Below are positions 29,551-35,747 of a stretch of 35,747 nucleotides of DNA, one piece after another. Source of the stretch: a virus. Numbering within the stretch: the stretch's first letter is position 1; each line of letters opens with the position of its first letter. The notes beneath the pieces were generated by a model. It saw only the letters and a list, made by a program, of their open reading frames with translations, made no database searches and was not told where the DNA came from. A program made the translations under genes and the position numbers. The DNA is taken from positions 1 to 35,747 of IMG/VR virus record IMGVR_UViG_3300032334_000391; one strand, written 5' to 3'.

Positions 29551-31301
29551 GAACCGTACATTCCTATCCGCTTGAGGTAGTTGCTGACGTTGGTGGCTGT
29601 GGATAACTCTTCTGCTGACCGCATTTCCTTCATAGCACTCACCTCGCGGGTGAGCTTGGCAGCTATCAGGCGGGGCTGAACTTGCTCTGCAAAGGCTACA
29701 CAGGCCAGCGCGGCGGCAATCACCCTGTCATCCTTGGCTCTGCCAGGTGCGCCTATGAATCCGTTCTCACGCACGATGGTCTTCATCTCTTCCAACAAGT
29801 CCATGCTGAACACGTTCATCATCCCGCGCTCAAAGTAGTCCTTGTAGTACGCCAGCATACGCTCTTTGGTGCTGCTGGTGGTCAAGTACCCCATGCTGTT
29901 GCCAGGGCCGCCCAGGTTGTCATTCCTGCGCCAGAGGTAGTTCTGCATGTTGCCCAGTACGTCCATCAGGTCTTTGCCAGTGGAGTTGCCCATGCTGGAT
30001 GCCATCCGGCGCAGCGTCCGCATTTCGTTGATGACCGCCTGCCCAGGGCCGTTGACCTCAAGGTTGAGGGTGGAGTTCTTGTAGGCTCCGGCAAGGTGGG
30101 CAATCACCCAGGCAAACTGGTAGGTGTTCATCTCGCTGGTGGCGAACTCTGCCACCTGGTCTAGCCCGTTGGCATACACCCTAAAGACCTGGATGCAGAA
30201 GCGGTCTGCCCAATCCGAAGAGCCGTAGGCAGGGTCAGCACCGATGACGTAGTAGGCAGAGTCATTAGGCTCTTCCCATACCCGCAGCGTACCCAGCCGC
30301 TCCGTGGACTTCATAACTTCCGTGTCTTGGAAGCTCTGCCCAAATATGTAGCGGTAGCAGTCAGGCAAAGTCTTCTTCGCAACCTTGGCGGCTTCCGTGC
30401 AGCGGCTGCTGGAGAAGAAGGAAGTGCCCGTCATCACAAAGGCGTAGTCCTCGGTGGGCGGGAACTCCTGGTACATCAGGGATTCATCCTTGATACCTTC
30501 CAGCATCTTCCACCGCCACCAGGCCATCTGACGGGAGTTTATCTCCACGCCGTATAACTTCTTTATATCTTTCGTCCACTCACGCTCTTCTGGAGTCAGT
30601 TTGCCATCCCAATAGACCTTGTAGATGTTGCTGTCAGCAGTGACAGAGTAGTATTCATTACGCCACCATCCGCAGAAAATGGCACGCTGGGTCTTGGCAG
30701 ACTTGGCGGTCTTGTACATGTCGTGGAACATGTTGAAGCCCTGGGCGGTACTCTCGAACATGTAGAGACGCTCTGGGTTCTTTTCTGCCAACGAGGCTAT
30801 AAGGGATGCCAAGCCTTCTTCGTTACCCCAGGAAGCAGTCTCTGTACCATGTAGGTAAGTGATAGCTTTACCTTGCCCCAAGCGAGACTTATTCCCCGCG
30901 ATTTGGTAGAAGATTCGGCTCCTGTTTTTAAGAACCATTTGGTTTCTATTGTGGGCAATAAGCGGAATCTTGTACTCTTTGGGTAGCCCTTCCATATACA
31001 TAGCGAGAGTAGACCGAAACATGTCTCGGTTCTCTTCTGTATCAGCCACCAGTGTTCCTTGCCAGCCTGGGTGGGTAAATTGCCAATAGAGGTCAAGTGC
31101 CAAGCTGACAGTGGTAATACCCAACTGACGACCCTTGAGGATGACGAAAAAGTGGACATCATTGGCTAATCCTTTCTGTATTTCTTCCATGACATACGTC
31201 TGCGTCCCCAGCAGCTTGCCCATCTTCTTGAGACCTTCCTCCTTGGTCTCAATTTTCAGTTCTGAGCAAAACTTGTAGAATTTCTGTAGGTCAAACTTCA
31301 T
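29547..31301 (-). CDS. terL: Terminase large subunit
   Basis: 584 aa. ATPase: FFVILKGRQLGITT (Walker A-like, about 56-64, with Arg in place of the usual Gly-Lys end), TYLHGTETASW (Walker B-type hydrophobic run and GTE near 152). Nuclease: VIGADPAYGSSD (Asp356), LNLEVNGPG (Glu about 415), and AKDDRVIAAAL near the C-terminus, the RNase H-like acidic set. It is the DNA-packaging motor; the whole reading is intact. The deviant Walker A is normal for many TerL lineages. Confidence 0.92.
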   Translation of the reverse strand: MKFDLQKFYKFCSELKIETKEEGLKKMGKLLGTQTYVMEEIQKGLANDVHFFVILKGRQLGITTVSLALDLYWQFTHPGWQGTLVADTEENRDMFRSTLAMYMEGLPKEYKIPLIAHNRNQMVLKNRSRIFYQIAGNKSRLGQGKAITYLHGTETASWGNEEGLASLIASLAEKNPERLYMFESTAQGFNMFHDMYKTAKSAKTQRAIFCGWWRNEYYSVTADSNIYKVYWDGKLTPEEREWTKDIKKLYGVEINSRQMAWWRWKMLEGIKDESLMYQEFPPTEDYAFVMTGTSFFSSSRCTEAAKVAKKTLPDCYRYIFGQSFQDTEVMKSTERLGTLRVWEEPNDSAYYVIGADPAYGSSDWADRFCIQVFRVYANGLDQVAEFATSEMNTYQFAWVIAHLAGAYKNSTLNLEVNGPGQAVINEMRTLRRMASSMGNSTGKDLMDVLGNMQNYLWRRNDNLGGPGNSMGYLTTSSTKERMLAYYKDYFERGMMNVFSMDLLEEMKTIVRENGFIGAPGRAKDDRVIAAALACVAFAEQVQPRLIAAKLTREVSAMKEMRSAEELSTATNVSNYLKRIGMYGS

Positions 31302-31978
31302 GGGACGATACGTCCGTGGTAGGGTGCTTTGGTGGGAATCAGGAACTGGGTGGACAGGTTGCCCTTGATGATGCTGTCACAGGTGTTCACAAACATCTGG
31401 ACGTTCTTGTCCATGCGGCCTTGGTACAGGTGGTACACACCTTCCTCAAAGTGCGTGCCTATGCCGTACAGCCCGTAGGTATGCAGCCGCCACGCGCCCT
31501 CCTCCGGCTCTGCTGTCCAGTGGGTAGGGAACAGGGTCTTGTAACGCAGCCCCGCCATCTCTGCGGCGTAGCACACGTTCTCTGCCACATCACTCTGTTC
31601 TGTCTCCGAGAAGGTTGGCTTACGCAACTCTATCCAAGCCTCACGCCACATGAAGAAGAAAGCAGGGGCAGCGAATATGTGCGATTTAGGCCAAATATGG
31701 TTACTTGCCTGCGCTATGCCCACAAACGACTCATTTTGGGCAGCCCACGCCGCAGCAGCGTTCACAACGCCTGGGTTGGTAGGAACACAGTCAATATCCA
31801 GAAAACCAACAACGTCCGCAGTGCTGTTGTCCATAACAATGTCCATCCACTTGCCGTGCGGGGTCTGTGTCATGTGGTACGCCACATCCAGACCTAAGTG
31901 CTTACAGGTATTGGTGTGTGCCTCCACCATCTTCACGTTGGTGTTGGGCCAGGCAAGGGTGTGTATCTCTATGTTCAT
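31298..31978 (-). CDS. Glycosyltransferase-like protein
   Basis: 226 aa from the ATG at 31978. MNIEIHTLAWPN begins a Rossmann-like strand, then DNSTADVVGFLDIDCVP has a DxD-type metal site (DID), and FFFMWREAWIELRKPTFSETEQSDVAENVCY is the acceptor side. It is followed by TerL with an ATGA overlap. It pairs with the next gene, probably modifying the same target. Acceptor unknown; virion or DNA modification and host surface change are possible. Confidence 0.65.
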   Translation of the reverse strand: MNIEIHTLAWPNTNVKMVEAHTNTCKHLGLDVAYHMTQTPHGKWMDIVMDNSTADVVGFLDIDCVPTNPGVVNAAAAWAAQNESFVGIAQASNHIWPKSHIFAAPAFFFMWREAWIELRKPTFSETEQSDVAENVCYAAEMAGLRYKTLFPTHWTAEPEEGAWRLHTYGLYGIGTHFEEGVYHLYQGRMDKNVQMFVNTCDSIIKGNLSTQFLIPTKAPYHGRIVP

Positions 31979-31991
31979 GCTGTTCCTAGTT

Positions 31992-32693
31992 CTACATGCT
32001 TTTTGATAGTTCTGCGTATTTCTTGATAGAAGGTACGCCGTTCTTGAGTGTGACCACCTTGCTGTCATCAGGAGGAGTCTCACCAGCCTGCTGGTAGTGA
32101 AAGGCCAGAGTGGTAGGGTAGTTGACAGTGGCTTTCATAGACCGCGCTATCTTGACCCCTGAGTTCTGCACGGCCTGCCAGAAGTATCTGTCTCCTATGT
32201 ACCCGTACTCACGAGGCCGGAAACCCCACTCCTTGCACAGCGGGAATGTTTCACGTGAAAGTAGAAAGCAGTTGGTGTCATTCCAGTGGACACCGTTGCT
32301 CTCCGCATCCACGCCCATCTGCGTGCCGTCCATCCTCCACAACATGCGAGGACAGGTTACCACCTTCGCCTGCGACTGCTGCATGACCTCCACCATAGTG
32401 GCAATGTGGTCAGGCTCAAACCAGCAGTCAGCATCCAGCAGGCAGATAGCGTCAGCACCCTGCACACTGGCAACAGACAGCCCCACTATCCTGGGCGTGT
32501 CGCCAGAGTCATTGCAGTTTGGCAGAGAGATGTGGACAACATCCGCACCCTTCTCGAAAGTCTGGACAGGGTGACCGTCTGCCACCATGTAGTGAACGAT
32601 GTCGCAGTGGGTCTGCGTCTTGACACTACGCCAGCACCTCTCCAGCACGGCTATAGGTTCTTTCCAATAAGGGGTGACTACTGCTACTCTCAT
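31992..32693 (-). CDS. GT2-family glycosyltransferase
   Basis: 233 aa. RVAVVTPYWKEPIAVLERCWRSVKTQ is the GT2 first strand-helix, HYMVADGHP the second, AICLLDADCWFEPDHI the DxD (DAD) motif, and GYIGDRYFWQAVQN a typical GT2 C-terminal segment (ED-like acid). It transfers a sugar from a nucleotide-sugar donor. GAGGAGTAAGC before the ATG includes the stop of the previous gene. One of three glycosyltransferases in this genome. Confidence 0.8.
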   Translation of the reverse strand: MRVAVVTPYWKEPIAVLERCWRSVKTQTHCDIVHYMVADGHPVQTFEKGADVVHISLPNCNDSGDTPRIVGLSVASVQGADAICLLDADCWFEPDHIATMVEVMQQSQAKVVTCPRMLWRMDGTQMGVDAESNGVHWNDTNCFLLSRETFPLCKEWGFRPREYGYIGDRYFWQAVQNSGVKIARSMKATVNYPTTLAFHYQQAGETPPDDSKVVTLKNGVPSIKKYAELSKSM

Positions 32694-32695
32694 GC

Positions 32696-32908
32696 TTACT
32701 CCTCATAGAACGTCTCTGTATCTTTCACGTACCGCATGTACTGCTTGATACGCACATCCGAACTCTTGCCGTACAGCTTCTCCAGCTTCAACAACTGAGC
32801 CGCCAGAAACTTGTCTGCCTGCGGCTTCCCGTGAGACTGCTTGGCAGCAAAGTAAGAGTGCAGCAACACCCTGGCCTCTGCCATCTCTAGCTGTACTCTG
32901 TCTGACAT
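32696..32908 (-). CDS. Small helical protein
   Basis: 70 aa, charged and mostly helical (EMAEARVLLHSYFAAKQSHG, QADKFLAAQLLKLEKLYGKS, DVRIKQYMRYVKDTETFYEE). No family recognised. Part of the first group of late genes before the glycosyltransferases. Confidence 0.65.
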   Translation of the reverse strand: MSDRVQLEMAEARVLLHSYFAAKQSHGKPQADKFLAAQLLKLEKLYGKSSDVRIKQYMRYVKDTETFYEE

Positions 32909-32909
32909 G

Positions 32910-33098
32910 TCAGTTACGGATGTAGTTCAGCAGCACGTTACACGCTGCTATCTCCTTGTCGGTGTGACCTTCCTCCAGTACGTTGTCCAGCAAGTCCTGT
33001 AGGTACTGAGCCACAAAGTCATCCATCCCCTGCATGAAGCTGTCTGTCAGGTCTATGGTGATAGGGATGTTGAGGGTTATCTTCTTAGTCTTCGGCAT
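32910..33098 (-). CDS. Small helical protein, tandem paralogue A
   Basis: 62 aa. A short beta start (KKITLNIPITIDL) then helices. DDFVAQYLQDLLDNVLEE followed by GHTDKEIAACNVLLNYI aligns with DQIVRARLKQIQEHLSDW and DSDRDIQAACLALLDWM of the next gene upstream. Together with that gene it looks like a duplicated pair. Confidence 0.65.
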   Translation of the reverse strand: MPKTKKITLNIPITIDLTDSFMQGMDDFVAQYLQDLLDNVLEEGHTDKEIAACNVLLNYIRN

Positions 33099-33270
33099 TT
33101 GGCTTCCCCATCCAATCCAACAAGGCTAGGCAAGCTGCCTGTATGTCGCGGTCACTGTCCCAGTCCGAAAGATGTTCCTGTATCTGCTTCAACCTAGCCC
33201 GCACAATCTGGTCTAGCACTTCATCAGCGGCAGTGTTCTGTTCAAACTTGAGAACTATCTTGTGAGTCAT
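33085..33270 (-). CDS. Small helical protein, tandem paralogue B
   Basis: 61 aa from the ATG at 33270 (a TTG at 33282 is an alternative). HKIVLKFEQNT, then a helix (DEVLDQIVRARLKQIQEHLS) and DSDRDIQAACLALLDWMGK. Like its neighbour at 32910 in length and in the D(R/K)(D/E)I-A-C-L-L block. It overlaps that gene by 14 bases. Function unknown. Confidence 0.65.
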   Translation of the reverse strand: MTHKIVLKFEQNTAADEVLDQIVRARLKQIQEHLSDWDSDRDIQAACLALLDWMGKPNAED

Positions 33271-33271
33271 G

Positions 33272-33430
33272 TCATGTCCCAATTAAAAATAAGTCACCAT
33301 AGTCATTCATGCACATCACCCCCAAATGCTTGTGAACATGCTCAGACTTCTCATCGTCGTAAAACCATTGGGTTACGTCTTTTTGGTAGTGCATCTTGGT
33401 TTGTTTCCAATACCAGCCAACTAGCCTCAT
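33272..33430 (-). CDS. Small hypothetical protein
   Basis: 52 aa. The ATG overlaps the stop of the gene before it, and the frame ends just before the next start. Aromatic and His-rich (RLVGWYWKQTKMHYQKDV, WFYDDEKSEHVHKHLGVM), ending GDLFLIGT. The coupled start and exact fit between genes support it. No family recognised. Confidence 0.6.
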   Translation of the reverse strand: MRLVGWYWKQTKMHYQKDVTQWFYDDEKSEHVHKHLGVMCMNDYGDLFLIGT

Positions 33431-33645
33431 GCCATCCTCCACACACGTATCTGGTCACCCTCTGTCCTGGCTACGAACACACGCTGTAGCCGCTTCCCAG
33501 CCCTGTAGTTAGCGTTGAGTACCTTCGCCCTAGCCTCCACAGGCACGGTGAAGGAATCCCCTATCTCCATGTCCTCATAAGGGTAGGCATACACCACCCT
33601 GGGCTTCGGCATAGCAATACCGCTTTCTCTCTCTATCGCTTGCAT
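33427..33645 (-). CDS. Small DNA-binding-type phage protein
   Basis: 72 aa from the ATG at 33645, which has GGAGATGTTGAT upstream; an ATG at 33684 would place the -10 box inside the gene. EIGDSFTVPVEARAKVLNANYRAGKRLQRVFVARTEGDQIRVWRM has the common phage core (IGDSF-VP ... KR-G-RF--R---G-RVWR) found in numerous small proteins thought to bind nucleic acid. First gene of the late minus-strand block, possibly an early-expressed regulator of that block. Confidence 0.65.
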   Translation of the reverse strand: MQAIERESGIAMPKPRVVYAYPYEDMEIGDSFTVPVEARAKVLNANYRAGKRLQRVFVARTEGDQIRVWRMA

Positions 33646-33674
33646 ATCAACATCTCCACTGTGTCTATAACCTA

Positions 33675-33703
33675 ATACTAGCATACTTGTGTGCGTAGCG
33701 GAA
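33675..33703 (-). promoter_or_regulatory. Candidate late-block promoter, extended -10
   Basis: On the minus strand TGCTAGTAT (33683-33675) is a good extended -10 box. At 17 bases upstream is a weak -35 (TTCCGC). The gene start at 33645 lies about 25 bases after the expected start of transcription, with its GGAG in the leader. Confidence 0.45.
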
Positions 33704-33708
33704 ACCTA

Positions 33709-33724
33709 TTTTTTTTTGGGGGGG
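33709..33724. repeat. T9G7 homopolymer tract
   Basis: Nine T followed by seven G on the plus strand, in the spacer between the two divergent blocks. It is a natural slippage point and could vary in length between copies or sequencing runs. Confidence 0.85.
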
Positions 33725-34199
33725 ACGGAGAGTTGGGTGCACACCCACACGGTAGTCAAGACCCATCGCATGGGGCAGGCGGCATCGGTGCGGCTGGTGC
33801 TGGCATGACATGGTGACCATAGTCCAATTAAGAGCTGCTACGGCATGTCAACAGACTAGGGGAAGGGTAAGACTAGCGGCAAGACATGGGGCGCACTAGC
33901 GCGACATGGTGATGACTAGGGGATGCGGTAGGGGGAGACAGTACCCCTACTAGGTGTGGGGGGAACGGGGAGTGGCAGTCCATCCCGAATGCGTGCCAGG
34001 TGAACAAAACCAGTCTAGTCTACTAAACACCTAAGACCCCTAATTGAATTCTAGTATATCACCTACTAGGTAACTAGACCACTACGGGTGTTTGACAACT
34101 AAAGTAGAGTATCAATTACACAGATTGACACCGTAAAAGCCGATGTATACTAGTTATACCTAGAGGGGTTCTAGGCATCACTTTAAGGGGTAAGTTACC
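33725..34199. promoter_or_regulatory. Non-coding control region with CTAG cluster
   Basis: About 475 bases with no credible gene. Twelve CTAG sites fall between 33856 and 34174, against one or two expected; four of them (33856, 33873, 33896, 33916) are spaced 17-23 bases apart, three as GACTAG and one as CACTAG, each followed by G or C. Three GACATGG motifs occur in the left part. The right part is AT-rich with two TTGACA boxes and is placed between divergent blocks. Operators, an origin, or both are possible. Confidence 0.55.
34092..34151 (+). promoter_or_regulatory. Candidate early promoters (two TTGACA boxes)
   Basis: TTGACA at 34092-34097 and again at 34125-34130. The second has TATACT (five of six -10 matches) at 34146-34151 with a 15-base spacer, shorter than ideal. 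AGTAGAGTAT (34103-34112) lies between them and is shared with 1021-1030. They would drive the gene at 34200. Confidence 0.5.
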
Positions 34200-34364
34200 A
34201 TGTTCTATCAGATTACAGCGGTTTATCAGGGTGCAGAAATTGGCTATGGTGAGGGTGAGCGCCTGGCCTACGCTAAACAAGAATGCCGCGATAGCATCGA
34301 CAGCATCTACCAATGCGTGTGGAGCGAAATCAAGTACATCATTGTGCATTCTGTCCTGGCTTAA
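34200..34364 (+). CDS. Small hypothetical protein
   Basis: 54 aa, ATG at 34200 with AAGGGGTAA upstream. MFYQITAVYQGAEIGYGEGERLAYAKQECRD then a helical IDSIYQCVWSEI and a hydrophobic end (YIIVHSVLA). It is the first gene after the early promoters. The start resembles small single-domain proteins with an alpha-beta fold. No family recognised; possibly an early host-takeover gene. Confidence 0.7.
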   Translation: MFYQITAVYQGAEIGYGEGERLAYAKQECRDSIDSIYQCVWSEIKYIIVHSVLA

Positions 34365-34374
34365 CACAGTGGCA

Positions 34375-34402
34375 GCTATAGCCTAGCGTGCTAGGCTATG
34401 GC
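34375..34402 (+). other. 12-bp hairpin, CGTG loop
   Basis: GCTATAGCCTAG pairs with CTAGGCTATGGC (one G-U pair), loop CGTG. It starts 10 bases after a stop codon and ends 34 bases before the next start. There is no T run, so it is not a normal terminator; an RNA-processing or stability element is more likely. Confidence 0.65.
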
Positions 34403-34436
34403 GGCAGATTGTGCCGATAACCTGAGGATAGTATCC

Positions 34437-35096
34437 ATGCGAGTGCATCTCACACCTAAGAGCGCGAACGTTAAGACAGGCCCGATACCTGTCTCCACCA
34501 CAGAGAAAGATTCCTGCCCTGCCGATTGCAAAATGCGTGCCGAATGCTACGCAGCATCCGGCCCTCTAGCCCTACACTGGGCGGCAGTGTCTGCCGGTAA
34601 TCGTGGCACAGATTGGGCAACATTCTGCGACACAGTGGCAGATATGCCAGACGGGCAGCTGTGGCGGCATAACCAGGCAGGGGATTTGCCACAGTCCGGC
34701 GGCACTGTTGACCCTGTATTACTGGGGCAGCTGGTCGCTGCTAACCAGGGTAAACGTGGGTTTACCTATTCGCACCATCGTGACGCTGAATCGATTAACT
34801 GGATACGGCACGCTAATGCCTGGGGTTTTACTGTCAACCTGTCTGCTAACGACCTGGCAGACGCTGACACACTGGCAGACGCTGACGCTGGGCCTGTGGT
34901 GGTGGTGTTACCTAGCACACAGACAGTTAACACAGTGACACCAGCTGGCAGGCCTGTCGTTATCTGCCCTGCCACACAGCGCGATAACGTGAGCTGTGCC
35001 ACCTGTCAGCTGTGCCAGCGTCAACGTGCCGCTATTGTGGGTTTCCCTGCACACGGGACACGTAAACGTGTGATTGACATCAAACTGGCAGCATAG
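34437..35096 (+). CDS. DUF7227/gp88-like cysteine protein
   Basis: 219 aa from the ATG at 34437 with GAGGA upstream; an ATG at 34398 would lie in the hairpin. HLTPKSANVKTGPIPVSTTEK, then DSCPADCKMRAECYA (Cys27, 31, 37), PLALHWAAVSAGNRG, LWRHNQAGDLP, GFTYSHH, FTVNLSAND and VICPATQRDNVSCATCQLCQ are blocks of the family I know as DUF7227, related to phage gp88 proteins. The Cys sets suggest metal or Fe-S binding. The biochemical role is unknown. The middle holds a short ADADTLADADAG stretch. Confidence 0.8.
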   Translation: MRVHLTPKSANVKTGPIPVSTTEKDSCPADCKMRAECYAASGPLALHWAAVSAGNRGTDWATFCDTVADMPDGQLWRHNQAGDLPQSGGTVDPVLLGQLVAANQGKRGFTYSHHRDAESINWIRHANAWGFTVNLSANDLADADTLADADAGPVVVVLPSTQTVNTVTPAGRPVVICPATQRDNVSCATCQLCQRQRAAIVGFPAHGTRKRVIDIKLAA

Positions 35097-35104
35097 GGCT
35101 ATCT

Positions 35105-35129
35105 GTAAGCCCTGCGTGCCAGGGTTTAC
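35105..35129 (+). other. 10-bp hairpin, CGTG-containing loop
   Basis: GTAAGCCCTG pairs with CAGGGTTTAC (one G-U pair), loop CGTGC. It starts 8 bases after the stop at 35096 and ends 40 bases before the next start, the same arrangement as the hairpin at 34375. No T run follows. Confidence 0.65.
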
Positions 35130-35169
35130 GGGCTATTCCTGGCCATCAACTATGAAAGGATGTTCCAAC

Positions 35170-35367
35170 ATGAAAGACGAAAGCATGATATGGGCACGCC
35201 AGTGCGCCAATTACCCCGAGCTGTACGTGAAAGTATCCGGCACGCCTATAGGCACGTATCGCGTGATGTTCATAGATACCGAAGCCGATGCTGTGATATC
35301 GCAGCGTATTTTCAACAAATGCGTATCTGCCACCGAATACGCGCATACCCTGGTGAACCAAGCATGA
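35170..35367 (+). CDS. Small hypothetical protein
   Basis: 65 aa from the ATG at 35170 (AAAGGA nine bases upstream; an in-frame ATG at 35152 lacks a site). Beta-rich first half (LYVKVSGTPIGTYRVMFIDTEAD) and a helical end. No family recognised. Stop overlaps the next start. Confidence 0.7.
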   Translation: MKDESMIWARQCANYPELYVKVSGTPIGTYRVMFIDTEADAVISQRIFNKCVSATEYAHTLVNQA

Positions 35368-35639
35368 AAATCAATCAACTACGCACCTATGGTGCAGCTG
35401 GCGGCAGTGACCGCCTGGGCGAGATAACCCTGCACGTACGCGCCAGCGACTGCGACACAGTGGCCCAGGCCGATAGCCTGTTTCGTGCGGCCCCTGACAT
35501 GCTGGAGATGCTGTACAAAGTGTTTCCCATTGTTGAAGATGCAGAGTCCGACCCCTGCTACAAACCTGGGGTAATGGCGAAGATAGCGAAGGACATCCGC
35601 GCCCTTATTGACCAGGCAGAGGGGAACAATCATGGTTGA
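35364..35639 (+). CDS. Hypothetical protein
   Basis: 91 aa. Beta start (LRTYGAAGGSDRLGEITLHVRASD) followed by helices (QADSLFRAAPDMLEMLYKVFP, MAKIAKDIRALIDQA). The central AAPDMLEML block is familiar from small phage proteins of unknown function that share an AAPdLLeaL-type segment. It overlaps the HTH gene start in the right-hand repeat copy by 8 bases. Confidence 0.75.
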   Translation: MKINQLRTYGAAGGSDRLGEITLHVRASDCDTVAQADSLFRAAPDMLEMLYKVFPIVEDAESDPCYKPGVMAKIAKDIRALIDQAEGNNHG

Positions 35640-35747
35640 CGGCGGCTATGCTTTCCCACGCGCCCGCACGCGCGACCCTGTAACGTCCCACCTGGCAGCG
35701 GCCCAGGTGACTACAGCGACCGACCACTACACGGCGATACACGAAGC
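35625..35747. repeat. Terminal direct repeat, right copy
   Basis: Second copy of bases 1-123. A purine-rich ribosome binding site (agagggg) lies just before it at 35618-35624 and is missing from the left end, so this copy carries the natural upstream context of the gene. Joining the ends gives a unit of about 35,624 bp. Confidence 0.95.
35632..35747 (+). CDS. Partial second copy of HTH gene
   Basis: First 38 codons of the 103-aa HTH gene at 8-319, cut by the window end. Identical to the left copy over the 123-base repeat. This copy keeps the natural ribosome binding site. Confidence 0.9.
   Translation, partial: MVDGGYAFPRARTRDPVTSHLAAAQVTTATDHYTAIHE

Noticed and set aside
1-35747. tRNA genes, CRISPR array, integrase or attachment sites
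   Set aside because: No cloverleaf, no regularly spaced repeats and no recombinase motifs were recognised by reading both strands.

Overview
The window is the complete genome of a small tailed phage, most likely a podovirus. Bases 1-123 recur exactly at 35625-35747, so the unit is about 35,624 bp, either circular, circularly permuted or directly terminally repeated. The ribosome binding site of the first gene (start at 8) exists only before the right-hand copy, so the window is a circle cut inside a gene. No integrase, repressor, RNA polymerase, DNA polymerase, primase or helicase is recognisable. The phage looks lytic and dependent on host replication and transcription. The small hypothetical families resemble those of freshwater Betaproteobacteria phages; that host is an inference from family resemblance, not from any host gene in the window.

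Two opposed transcription blocks start from a roughly 0.5 kb non-coding control region (33685-34199), which holds a T9G7 run, a dense cluster of CTAG motifs and TTGACA boxes. The plus block runs right from 34200, crosses the repeat junction and continues to 6765. Its first part (34200-656) holds small regulatory or hypothetical genes and a DUF7227/gp88-like Cys protein, and ends at a strong intrinsic terminator (697-769). After a 397 bp non-coding, RNA-like stretch, the second part (1054-6765) encodes a PAPS-reductase-like PP-loop protein, a YqaJ/lambda-type exonuclease, a RecT-like annealing protein, an SSB-like acidic-tailed protein, a resolvase-like nuclease, small membrane proteins and a glycosyltransferase. 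This is the early/recombination region.

The minus block (33684 down to 6762) is the late region. In transcription order it holds small genes, two glycosyltransferases, large terminase, an HTH protein (candidate small terminase), a Zn-ribbon protein, portal, a string of very small basic ORFs, scaffold-type proteins, major capsid protein, head/neck proteins, a tail hub protein, several fibre proteins with a fibre-assembly chaperone, four large internal/ejection-type proteins, a lysis cassette (2-TM membrane proteins, XhlA-like protein, 3TM-type holin, M15 endolysin) and two very basic small proteins. It meets the plus block at 6762-6765, where the two stop codons share one TTAA.

The most unusual items are: (1) micro-ORFs of 12-13 codons encoding Arg/Lys-rich peptides, each with a textbook Shine-Dalgarno, between portal and scaffold; (2) two control regions sharing ACTAG(G)TAACTAG and AGTAGAGTAT, one inside a CTAG cluster; (3) an unassigned structured RNA-like region at 657-1053; (4) two hairpins with CGTG loops placed identically after stop codons in the early operon; (5) a 463-aa virion-type protein with the same YGGRLG motif at both ends, encoded by different codons throughout.
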